Source: Gallionellaceae bacterium (GTDB lineage Bacteria > Pseudomonadota > Gammaproteobacteria > Burkholderiales > Gallionellaceae). From it: a stretch of 11,316 nt of DNA. The stretch covers positions 1-11,316 of the forward strand of contig CANFCA010000012.1 in assembly GCA_947445045.1 (NCBI GenBank), given 5' to 3'. Every line of letters begins with the position of its first letter. Positions within the stretch are counted from its first letter, which is position 1. Below the pieces are notes generated by a model, which searched no databases, was not told where the DNA came from, and was given only the letters and a program-made list of their open reading frames with translations. A program made the translations under genes and the position numbers. Shown here piece after piece: positions 1 to 6,153 of this stretch.

Positions 1-2
1 AA

Positions 3-821
3 TATCAAAACGATGCGACGCAACTCCTGCATGATTTAAGCGGCATCACCGCGATGGTGGCGGACAAATTCACCAATGACCGTACTGCCGAAGGTATTCA
101 AGAAGCGTTACGCTTAACGGTAGGTTGTATATCACTAGGATTGAGCCAAGCGCAGTTACAGGATGACGATGAGGCAGCGATCAATCTACTCATTGAGCAC
201 GGCGCAGAGCGTGTATTTCAACAAGGGTTTCGTCTAGTGCGCGACCTCGCCAAGCTGCCCGAAGTGGCGATGCTTAGCCCGTTTGATAACACCCCACATG
301 AGCAAGAGCGTCAGCTAAAAAGTGTGTTCTTAAAATTTTGCAATGCAGACCCCAATACTTTTTGGGGCGGGCATAAAAACTTCCAACGTGAATTGGAAAA
401 TCGCAAGAAAACTTTAAGCGTCATTCAATGCGCGCAATGGTTACGTAAACACCATCACGATGGTGCGATTAAAGAAGAAGATATGGATGCCGATGGCGTG
501 TTAGCTGTTGCGGTTATTTTCGCCGTTCAAGGCAATGGAGAAATTGTCGCCAGAGCGGGACAGAAAAAATTTGAAGCCTTGATTGATTTTGTTCGTCTGA
601 CTCAGCCAGACTTTGAAAACAGCTGGGCGGCGTTTCTGAAAAAATTTCCTGCTGAACATCAACCCGTCATACAAGAACGCATCAACACTATAAAATCCAC
701 CTCGATAATTGCGCTTATCAAAAAAACTATCGAAACAAAACCCACTAAATCCAAGCTGGCAACCTTGCTCAAAGAATTACAAAATCATGGTGGTAGCGAA
801 GTGGATATTGATTATCCGTAA
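3..821 (+). CDS. Hypothetical protein, C-terminal part (5' end outside window)
   Basis: The frame is open from the first bases of the window and ends at TAA 819-821, so about 272 C-terminal residues are visible. The first ATG in the window (54) is internal: the upstream codons read on in frame (YQNDATQLLHDLSG) and no convincing ribosome-binding site precedes it. The protein looks soluble, mostly helical and acidic. It has no signal peptide or membrane segment in the visible part, and its tail is Lys-rich before an acidic end (SEVDIDYP). A segment with a pattern like ERVFQQGFRLVRDL faintly recalls DUF6178-type proteins, but that is a guess from memory and not an assignment. I do not recognise the gene. 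Its stop is only three bases from the stop of the convergent J-domain gene. Confidence 0.75.
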   Translation, partial: YQNDATQLLHDLSGITAMVADKFTNDRTAEGIQEALRLTVGCISLGLSQAQLQDDDEAAINLLIEHGAERVFQQGFRLVRDLAKLPEVAMLSPFDNTPHEQERQLKSVFLKFCNADPNTFWGGHKNFQRELENRKKTLSVIQCAQWLRKHHHDGAIKEEDMDADGVLAVAVIFAVQGNGEIVARAGQKKFEALIDFVRLTQPDFENSWAAFLKKFPAEHQPVIQERINTIKSTSIIALIKKTIETKPTKSKLATLLKELQNHGGSEVDIDYP

Positions 822-824
822 CGA

Positions 825-1124
825 TTACTTAGTCTCCGAAGTAATTACTACACCATTTGCATTAAACAACGACTGCCAAAGTTTGTAAGCTTCGTCTTCT
901 GGGTCAAGCACGATACGTTCGTTAAATTTCTGGTTGTACTCATCGCGCAACTTGGCATCTGACAACACTTCATACGCTTTTTGAATCGCATTAAAACGCG
1001 CTTCTGCGCCTGACTCAGTATTTCTATCCGGGTGGTAACGCATCGCCATTGCACGATAACGTTTTTTAATCTCATCAGTCGATGCATTGGGTGCAATGCC
1101 CAGTATGTCGTATAGATTTTCCAT
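825..1124 (-). CDS. Short J-domain (DnaJ-like) co-chaperone
   Basis: A 99-residue protein whose first ~70 residues form a complete J domain. It opens with the typical LYDILGIAPNAS helix I start. Helix II follows (EIKKRYRAMAMRYHPDRN) with the catalytic HPD tripeptide at residues 31-33. Helix III carries the AYEVLSDAKLRDEYN signature. J domains stimulate ATP hydrolysis by Hsp70 (DnaK) and deliver clients to it. The G/F-rich linker, zinc-finger and C-terminal substrate domains of true DnaJ are absent, so this is a class C (type III) J protein. Its tail of about 30 residues (ending VVITSETK) would set its specificity. It is cytoplasmic, with no signal or membrane segment. It lies 47 bases downstream of the small membrane-protein gene on the same strand and may be co-transcribed with it. 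The ribosome-binding site is weak. The client is unknown. Confidence 0.93.
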   Translation of the reverse strand: MENLYDILGIAPNASTDEIKKRYRAMAMRYHPDRNTESGAEARFNAIQKAYEVLSDAKLRDEYNQKFNERIVLDPEDEAYKLWQSLFNANGVVITSETK

Positions 1125-1171
1125 TTTACTTGTCTAGTACTTTAGTGACCATGAGTTACAAGGCACTTGGT

Positions 1172-1675
1172 TTATTGGGGAATAATTTTCACAGCTATTT
1201 GCAATTGGTTCGCAACCGCTTGGGTTGCATCATATAAAACCTTTACCGCATGCTCGTCCGATAAGCCCTTAAGTGGGTGATGTGCCATGACAGCTTCTGA
1301 AAATTCGCGCACTGTCTTTAAATGACTATCCGCATCATGAAGCAAAGGCTGAGGGTTAATCGCTTGAAAATATAAAACGCCTCCCCTAACAGTAATTGCT
1401 AACAAATAGAAATTTTCTCCTTGAGCAAATACCTTTGGGTCTGTCACTTCAAAAAACTGCGTCGTGATCTCGCTTTGCTGGGTAATGGAAGGGGCACATT
1501 GCTTGACGATTTGTTCAATGAAATTTTGCGCGCGATTAAGCTGGGGCGCGAGCGTAATATGGTATTGCCCAGCACGCTCAATAATGACAGGATTATCAAG
1601 TATGACCGGCTTGCCTCTGCGTATTGTCAGAATCACTAATGTAACAATAGTGATGAGTAGAAGTGATTCACCCAT
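1172..1675 (-). CDS. Small N-terminally membrane-anchored protein, function unknown
   Basis: I take the start at ATG 1675, giving 167 residues beginning MGESLLLITIVTLVIL. The open frame extends upstream to 1840, but the extra 55 codons run antisense-free through the 3' end of pbpG and its terminator and have the look of an overlapping-frame artefact. The chosen start gives a sensible single membrane helix (about residues 3-18), followed by basic RRGK, which predicts a cytoplasmic C-terminal domain (positive-inside rule). The rest is a mixed alpha/beta domain without motifs I recognise: there is a beta-rich stretch (FYLLAITVRGGVLYF) and a helical C-terminus ending KIIPQ. No catalytic pattern is visible. 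The ribosome-binding site is poor (GGGTAAGAAT before the ATG). It sits between the pbpG terminator and the J-domain gene, so it could be the membrane partner or client of that co-chaperone, which is speculation. Confidence 0.68.
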   Translation of the reverse strand: MGESLLLITIVTLVILTIRRGKPVILDNPVIIERAGQYHITLAPQLNRAQNFIEQIVKQCAPSITQQSEITTQFFEVTDPKVFAQGENFYLLAITVRGGVLYFQAINPQPLLHDADSHLKTVREFSEAVMAHHPLKGLSDEHAVKVLYDATQAVANQLQIAVKIIPQ

Positions 1676-1686
1676 ATTCTTACCCA

Positions 1687-1712
1687 ATAAAAACAGGGGG
1701 CACGGCCCCTGT
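1687..1712 (-). terminator. Intrinsic terminator downstream of pbpG
   Basis: On the minus strand the RNA would read ACAGGGG, a six-base loop, then CCCCTGT, directly followed by TTTT-A-TT. The seven-pair GC-rich stem with a T-tract is a classic Rho-independent terminator. It starts 18 bases after the pbpG stop codon and lies just before the next minus-strand start at 1675, so it should separate pbpG from the two genes below it. Confidence 0.8.
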
Positions 1713-1730
1713 CTAAATGCAAGTGATTTC

Positions 1731-2651
1731 TTACCCTCGTCTTGTTGTACGAATATAAGTGTTGCTACTTTCCATCCACTTCTTAATGCGGTTAGCATCA
1801 CCGATGCGGGTACGTTTTCCGACAGAATCGAGCAGTACAATAATTACTGGGCGCTGATTGATAGTTGCCTCCATCACCAAACAACGTCCGGCCTCATTAA
1901 TGAAACCTGTCTTGCTTACACCGATATCCCACGATGCATTTCTCACTAAAGGATTGGTGTTATTAAAGCGTAACTCGCGCCCGCCCCAACCATCGACAGA
2001 ATGCGTTCCCGTTGTGGTGTATTGATGTATCAAAGAATAATTTCGTGCTGCTGCGACCATCTTCACTAAGTCTTGTGCTGTCGAAACATTATCGCTATTC
2101 AATCCGGTCGGATCAAAAAACTTTGTGCTGGTCATACCCAATGCTTGCGCTTTTGCATTCATCGCAGCCACTGCTGCAACCATGCCACCCGGATAGTTCC
2201 GCGCCAAAGCCGAGGCCGCACGATTTTCTGAAGCCATGAGCGCCAGTTTGAGCATCTCACTCCGTGTAAAAGCCATGCCTATTCGCAATCTTGAGCGAGT
2301 GCCTTTTAGGGTATCCAAATCGGCCACATCTACACTCACTTGTTCTTCTAATGGCGACATCGAATCCAGCACCACCATCGCAGTCATTAGCTTGGTTATG
2401 GAAGCGATCGGTGCAATCATTTCAGCATTTTTGTTATACAGGGGAAGTTGGGTTTGCTCGTCAAAAATCAGCGCGATGTTAGAGGATAGTTGTGGTGACA
2501 AACCATCGCTGGTGTATACAGCTCGAGACACTTTTGAAACTTTATGCGTCTTGTGATGAGCCTTATGATTTGAACTATGAGACTTCGCAAAAGCAACGTG
2601 TGTTGGCAGTGCGTAGCTCAACAACATCAACAATATTATTCTTTTTTTCAT
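1731..2651 (-). CDS. pbpG: D-alanyl-D-alanine endopeptidase (PbpG/PBP7-type, peptidase S11)
   Basis: A periplasmic low-molecular-mass penicillin-binding protein. By family it cleaves D-Ala-meso-DAP cross-links between peptidoglycan strands during wall remodelling. Start chosen at ATG 2651 (306 residues): it gives a signal peptide (MKKRIILLMLLSYALPTHVAFA) and has GAGAGA seven bases upstream. The ATG at 2705 would add 18 residues ahead of the signal peptide and has no ribosome-binding site. All three active-site motifs are present: SITK (84-87, nucleophile Ser84), SEN (141-143) and KTG (247-249). The context SENRAASALARNYPGG is typical of PbpG rather than DacA-type carboxypeptidases, and there is no long C-terminal amphipathic-anchor domain. 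Residues 24-40 after the signal are unusually rich in His, Lys and Ser (five His). The gene lies 60 bases downstream of the Atm1-like exporter gene and ends at an intrinsic terminator. Confidence 0.92.
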   Translation of the reverse strand: MKKRIILLMLLSYALPTHVAFAKSHSSNHKAHHKTHKVSKVSRAVYTSDGLSPQLSSNIALIFDEQTQLPLYNKNAEMIAPIASITKLMTAMVVLDSMSPLEEQVSVDVADLDTLKGTRSRLRIGMAFTRSEMLKLALMASENRAASALARNYPGGMVAAVAAMNAKAQALGMTSTKFFDPTGLNSDNVSTAQDLVKMVAAARNYSLIHQYTTTGTHSVDGWGGRELRFNNTNPLVRNASWDIGVSKTGFINEAGRCLVMEATINQRPVIIVLLDSVGKRTRIGDANRIKKWMESSNTYIRTTRRG

Positions 2652-2711
2652 TTGGGTATCTCTCGCCAGCATGACTGAATGTGAATAAGCATACCTAAAT
2701 TTCAATATAAA

Positions 2712-4508
2712 TCAAGTATTAGTATGCAACTCCTCTTCTTGTTTCTGAAGGTTCCACATTTGTGCATACACAGCGTTGAGACTCAACAATTCGCGATGCG
2801 TTCCGCGCTCGACAATTTTTCCACCATCCATTACCAAGATTTGATCGGCCTCGATCACCGTGGATAGACGATGTGCAATGATTAAGGTAGTGCGATTTTG
2901 TGCGATGGCACGCAGTTCGGCTTGAATTGCTTTTTCGGATTTTGAGTCGAGCGCAGACGTGGCTTCATCAAAAATTAATATCTCAGGATTCTTCAAAATT
3001 GCACGCGCAATCGCAACACGCTGCTTCTCGCCACCCGAGAGTTTTAAGCCGCGCTCTCCCACCATGCTGTCATAACCTTGCGGCAAGGTCTCGATGAAAT
3101 CGTGGATGTGTGCGGTTTGTGCGGCGGCAATTACTTCTTCGCGGGAAGCGTTCGGGCGACCATAGGCGATGTTGTAATAGATCGTGTCGTTAAACAGCAC
3201 CGTGTCTTGCGGCACGATGCCTATCGCAGCACGTAAGCTGCTTTGCGTCACGCCACGTATGTCTTGCCCGTTGATAGAAATGCTGCCTTGCTGCATATCG
3301 TAGAAACGAAACAGCAAACGCGACAACGTCGATTTACCCGCGCCGCTCGACCCGACCACGGCTACCGTGTGTCCTGCCGGAATATCAAAACTCACACCAA
3401 ATAAAATTTGCCGATCAGGCGCGTAAGAAAATTCCACTTGATGAAATTTCACTGATGCTTTTCCAATCACCAATGTCTCGGCATTTGGCGCATCGGCAAT
3501 TTCGCGATGCTCAGTCAACAAACTGAACATTTTTTCCATGTCAGCTAACGAATTGCGGATTTCGCGATACACAAAACCGAGAAAATGGAGCGGCATGTAC
3601 AGTTGAATCATGAACACGTTGACCAGCACCAAATCGCCAACGGTCATCTTGCCCCTCACCACTTCGTCCGCCGCCAACACCATTAACGCGGTGATACCAA
3701 TAGCGATGATGACGCTTTGCACCGAGTTAAGCAGCGCAAGCGAAACTTGATTACGCACCGCCGCCGTTTCCCAATGCTCCATATTGTGATCGTAGCGCTG
3801 CGCTTCATATTTTTCATTGCCGAAATATTTTACGGTTTCGTAATTCAGCAGACTGTCTATCGCACGCGTATTCGCCTTTGAGTCCAGATCGTTCATGGTG
3901 CGACGCACCACCATGCGCCATTCGGTGATGAATAACGTAAACGCGATATAAATCACCAGTGTGACAAACGTAATCACCGCAAACCACACGCTATATTTCT
4001 TCAACAAAATCGCTGCAACTAAAACAATTTCCAACAAAGTGGGCACGATGTTGAACAGCGTAAAGTTCAGCAAGAATCCAATCCCGCGAGTACCGCGTTC
4101 AATGTCCCGCGATACCCCACCAGTTTGCCTATCCAAGTGAAAACGCAAACTCAAACTGTGCAGATGTTCGAACACTTGCAGTGCCACACGACGAATCGCC
4201 CGCTGCGTCACATTCGCAAATACCGCATCGCGCAATTCACCAAACAGCGTACTAAACAAACGCAACAAACCATAGCCAACAATCAACGCAACAGGGATAG
4301 CCAGTGCCGCCTGCGTGCTACTCATCGCATCAATAATTTCTTTAAGCACCAACGGCACAGACACGTTAGCCAGCTTAGACAACACCAACAGACTCATCGC
4401 AATTGTCACTCGCCACTTAAACTCCCCCATGTAAGGAAGTAGCGCGCGTATGGTTTGCCAATCAGAAGAATTTTTAGAAACAGGCTTTGAAGATGTTGAA
4501 GGTCGCAT
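2712..4508 (-). CDS. ABC exporter half-transporter, Atm1/ABCB7 type
   Basis: A 598-residue fused permease-ATPase that should work as a homodimer in the inner membrane. The N-terminal ~330 residues hold six predicted membrane helices (for example around 34-58, 72-92, 150-170, 175-196, 262-282 and 288-312). The segment SLLNYETVKYFGNEKYE (219-235) is a hallmark of the Atm1/ABCB7 family. Members export glutathione-linked sulphur or metal species, supporting Fe-S assembly in mitochondria and heavy-metal detoxification in bacteria. The nucleotide-binding domain is intact: Walker A GSSGAGKST (386-394), Q-loop Gln434, signature LSGGEKQ (490-496), Walker B ILIFDE (510-515, catalytic Glu515) and switch His546. 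The polar N-terminus precedes WQTIRALLPYMGEFKWRV, the usual family opening. No clear Shine-Dalgarno precedes the ATG, but a TATAAT box lies 29-34 bases upstream. The exact substrate cannot be read from sequence. Confidence 0.93.
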   Translation of the reverse strand: MRPSTSSKPVSKNSSDWQTIRALLPYMGEFKWRVTIAMSLLVLSKLANVSVPLVLKEIIDAMSSTQAALAIPVALIVGYGLLRLFSTLFGELRDAVFANVTQRAIRRVALQVFEHLHSLSLRFHLDRQTGGVSRDIERGTRGIGFLLNFTLFNIVPTLLEIVLVAAILLKKYSVWFAVITFVTLVIYIAFTLFITEWRMVVRRTMNDLDSKANTRAIDSLLNYETVKYFGNEKYEAQRYDHNMEHWETAAVRNQVSLALLNSVQSVIIAIGITALMVLAADEVVRGKMTVGDLVLVNVFMIQLYMPLHFLGFVYREIRNSLADMEKMFSLLTEHREIADAPNAETLVIGKASVKFHQVEFSYAPDRQILFGVSFDIPAGHTVAVVGSSGAGKSTLSRLLFRFYDMQQGSISINGQDIRGVTQSSLRAAIGIVPQDTVLFNDTIYYNIAYGRPNASREEVIAAAQTAHIHDFIETLPQGYDSMVGERGLKLSGGEKQRVAIARAILKNPEILIFDEATSALDSKSEKAIQAELRAIAQNRTTLIIAHRLSTVIEADQILVMDGGKIVERGTHRELLSLNAVYAQMWNLQKQEEELHTNT

Positions 4509-4536
4509 GATTGTTACTGATAAATTTCAGGTGATG

Positions 4537-4542
4537 ATTATA
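4537..4542 (-). promoter_or_regulatory. Candidate -10 box for the Atm1-like exporter/pbpG unit
   Basis: The minus strand reads TATAAT here, a perfect sigma-70 -10 hexamer, 28 bases before the exporter start codon. No good -35 hexamer is seen at 16-18 bases upstream, so the promoter may be weak or need an activator. The predicted transcript leader would be about 20 bases. Confidence 0.4.
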
Positions 4543-4609
4543 GCCTGCGCCGTGGCTTAACACCTTGAATGATGACAAACAAATCTTACGTCATTCCATG
4601 CAATAAGTA

Positions 4610-4619
4610 GCAATATTGC
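4610..4619. repeat. 10-bp palindrome, possible regulator half-site pair
   Basis: GCAATATTGC is perfectly self-complementary. The hexamer GCAATA also occurs at 4600-4605, ten bases (about one helical turn) before its copy at 4610-4615, so it would face the same side of the DNA. It is either a transcription-factor site or chance in AT-rich DNA. Confidence 0.3.
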
Positions 4620-4708
4620 CAAAACACCCCTTGCCTTTCATCCTGAAATTCATACCGCTCATGCTCTGTTTTGCATGTTAAAAATCCAATTTACGCCACT
4701 TAGCACTT

Positions 4709-4736
4709 TGACCTTTCCATTTATCGGAAATGGTCA
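4709..4736. promoter_or_regulatory. Long inverted repeat / stem-loop upstream of the barrel operon
   Basis: TGACCTTTCC (4709-4718) pairs with GGAAA-T-GGTCA (4726-4736) through a seven-base loop ATTTATC: ten base pairs with a single bulged T at 4731. No T-tract follows on either strand, so it does not look like a terminator. It overlaps a TTGACC hexamer (4708-4713) and lies just before AT-rich -10 candidates, a natural place for a dimeric repressor or activator to bind. The regulator is unknown. Confidence 0.45.
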
Positions 4737-4847
4737 TGGCATTCAACTTTTAATATGCTAACTTTTAAATCAAATGTCATCAGCACAGGTTATCAATGCG
4801 TAAAGTTTAAGTGGGATGTGGTTTTATCATTTCACACGAGGAATAAC

Positions 4848-5348
4848 ATGAAAAGAATTTTAGCTGCGGTACTTTTAACGACTGTTACATTCGCCCAGTG
4901 CATGGCAGCCCCTCTCTATACAGGCATACAAATCGGCGATAAATCAGTAGGGGCATTAATCGGGTTTCAAATTGATAAACGATATGCAATAGAAGGCCAT
5001 TACTCGCGATCCGACTCCAATATTTCGCATGCAGGTGTAACTGTTGATACAGCAACAACGGGTTTAGGCGTAACGGGAAATGCGAGATTCCCAATGAAGC
5101 TTAATGATGTTCTACCGTATTTCCTGTTTGCAAAAGCTGGCTGGGAACGCACCACAAACAATGAGACTTACACTGTGCCCAACACCTCAGCTCTTCTGAG
5201 CAGTGGCCGTATTACCAGCCACAAAAATCAATTTATTTTCGGTGGCGGTGCTGAATACGAGTTTACAAAAAATATTTCAGGCCGCATGGGTGTGGATTTA
5301 CTTGGTAAAGATAAATCAATCAACTTAGCTGTTTTGTACAAATTTTGA
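4848..5348 (+). CDS. Small outer-membrane beta-barrel protein (OmpA/OmpW-like size)
   Basis: A 166-residue exported protein. The ATG at 4848 is preceded by GAGGA (4838-4842) at good spacing; an in-frame ATG at 4755 would add 31 residues ahead of the signal peptide and lacks such a site. The signal peptide is MKRILAAVLLTTVTFAQCMA with cleavage near residue 20; Cys18 is not in a lipobox. The mature part alternates polar and hydrophobic residues in strand-length runs separated by Gly/Asp/Asn turns (YTGIQIGDKSVGALIGFQI, then YAIEGHYSR, and near the end INLAVLYKF). It ends in Phe, the usual C-terminal signal for Bam-mediated insertion. Its length fits an eight-stranded barrel. It is the first gene of a five-gene run and a paralogue of the next gene. 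Its ligand or role cannot be told from sequence. Confidence 0.85.
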   Translation: MKRILAAVLLTTVTFAQCMAAPLYTGIQIGDKSVGALIGFQIDKRYAIEGHYSRSDSNISHAGVTVDTATTGLGVTGNARFPMKLNDVLPYFLFAKAGWERTTNNETYTVPNTSALLSSGRITSHKNQFIFGGGAEYEFTKNISGRMGVDLLGKDKSINLAVLYKF

Positions 5349-5368
5349 ATGTAGCCACAAGGGAAAAT

Positions 5369-6130
5369 ATGAAACGACTCACTTCACTCTTGCTATCGCT
5401 TGCGCTTACTGTACCAAGTGTATTCGCGGGAACCATTGCAGCTGTCCCCTCACCGAAAATGGATGCGCTGACTCGTGGACGAGCAACCACTGCGGCTCCC
5501 GATACCACTATCGTCGCTGCCCCCGTTGTTCGCAAGTCATCCACTCGCTCTGCACCTACCACTGCTGCCACACCAACTACTCCAGCGCCAACTACTCCAG
5601 CGCCAACTTCCAGCCCCAGCGCAGCACCTATTGAAACAACCGCCGCAACAAACTCCACTGTCGAACCGAAATTTTCGCGGATATATCTAGGCGCACAATT
5701 AGGTGACTCAATTGTTGGCGGATTAGTGGGTTTGCAAATCAGCAAAATGTATTCCGTGGAAGCGCGTTATGACTATGTGGATACGGTCTACATACCCAAT
5801 AGCAATACCAAATCTTCCAATTTCGGCCTCTCAGGTGTCGCACTATTTCCGCTAAAGTTAAGCGAGCTAAAACTGAGCGATATGGAACCGTTTTATGTGT
5901 TTGCTAAAGCGGGATACGAACGCAGCACCGTTAAAACCACTGTTACCGATCCTGGTTTAGGAACACCAGGACTCACAGGATCAAGCAACACTACTACTAT
6001 CGTCAAAGGTCGCTTGTTGATAGGCGGGGGGACGCAATATGACTTCACCAAAAAGTTCAGTGGACGTGTCGGTGTGAATTTTATTGGCAGTGACAATTCG
6101 GTCTATCTCACCGTTCTTTACAAACTTTGA
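5369..6130 (+). CDS. Outer-membrane beta-barrel paralogue with Pro/Thr/Ala-rich N-terminal extension
   Basis: A 253-residue protein starting at ATG 5369 with AAGGGAAA just upstream. A TTG at 5345 is in frame but would overlap the previous stop and has no ribosome-binding site. The signal peptide is MKRLTSLLLSLALTVPSVFA, cleaved near residue 20. Residues 21-103 form a low-complexity linker rich in Ala, Thr, Pro and Ser, with two PTTPA repeats and no predicted structure. From about residue 104 the protein matches the preceding barrel segment by segment: YLGAQLGDSIVGGLVGLQI against YTGIQIGDKSVGALIGFQI, VFAKAGYERST against LFAKAGWERTT, and a C-terminal VYLTVLYKL against INLAVLYKF. It ends in Leu rather than Phe. 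The tandem arrangement, 20 bases apart, points to local duplication followed by gain of the linker. The linker could reach peptidoglycan or a periplasmic partner. Confidence 0.85.
   Translation: MKRLTSLLLSLALTVPSVFAGTIAAVPSPKMDALTRGRATTAAPDTTIVAAPVVRKSSTRSAPTTAATPTTPAPTTPAPTSSPSAAPIETTAATNSTVEPKFSRIYLGAQLGDSIVGGLVGLQISKMYSVEARYDYVDTVYIPNSNTKSSNFGLSGVALFPLKLSELKLSDMEPFYVFAKAGYERSTVKTTVTDPGLGTPGLTGSSNTTTIVKGRLLIGGGTQYDFTKKFSGRVGVNFIGSDNSVYLTVLYKL
5573..5608 (+). repeat. Short tandem repeat coding the Pro/Thr linker
   Basis: CCAACTACTCCAGCG occurs twice head to tail (5573-5587 and 5588-5602) followed by a partial third copy CCAACT. It encodes two PTTPA units in the linker of the second barrel. 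Perfect identity at the DNA level suggests recent slippage, so the copy number may vary between strains. Confidence 0.75.
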
Positions 6131-6153
6131 GCACTTCAACAAATGGGGTTGCC

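Larger units (their letters stand above)
4509..4847. promoter_or_regulatory. Divergent intergenic control region
   Basis: These 339 bases carry no gene that I can support. Reading left to right they contain the minus-strand TATAAT box (4537-4542), a perfect 10-bp palindrome GCAATATTGC (4610-4619) with an extra GCAATA half site exactly ten bases upstream (4600-4605), and a long inverted repeat (4709-4736). Then come AT-rich candidate -10 elements (TAATAT 4751-4756, TATGCT 4754-4759) and an ~80-base leader before the first barrel gene. TGGTCA (4731-4736) lies 17 bases from TATGCT and could act as a poor -35. A short frame from 4755 runs into the barrel gene but lacks a ribosome-binding site. 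The region is long enough for regulated divergent expression. Confidence 0.5.

Noticed and set aside
824..845. Inverted repeat ATTACTT / AAGTAAT with an eight-base loop between the convergent genes, as a bidirectional terminator
   Set aside because: The stem is AT-rich, only seven pairs, and has no T-tract on either side, so a terminator call is not supported.
1421..1949. Plus-strand frames opposite the small membrane protein and pbpG
   Set aside because: They are antisense to genes with clear family motifs or better codon structure, and show no protein family features.
4755..4847. N-terminal extension of the first barrel from ATG 4755
   Set aside because: No ribosome-binding site precedes 4755, and the extension would bury the signal peptide 31 residues in. 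GAGGA sits correctly before ATG 4848.
4898..4910. Cys18 of the first barrel as a lipoprotein cysteine
   Set aside because: The preceding residues F-A-Q do not form a lipobox, and the protein has barrel features with a C-terminal Phe.
5345..5368. In-frame TTG start that would make the second barrel gene overlap the first (a similar TTG at 6127 precedes the DUF1800 gene)
   Set aside because: Both TTG codons overlap the previous stop, lack a ribosome-binding site and would put extra residues before a clean signal peptide. The ATG starts at 5369 and 6154 fit better.
5320..5745. Minus-strand 141-codon frame across the barrel junction
   Set aside because: It is Val/Ala/Gly-rich because it mirrors the Thr/Pro/Ala linker on the other strand. 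It has no start context and overlaps two supported genes.
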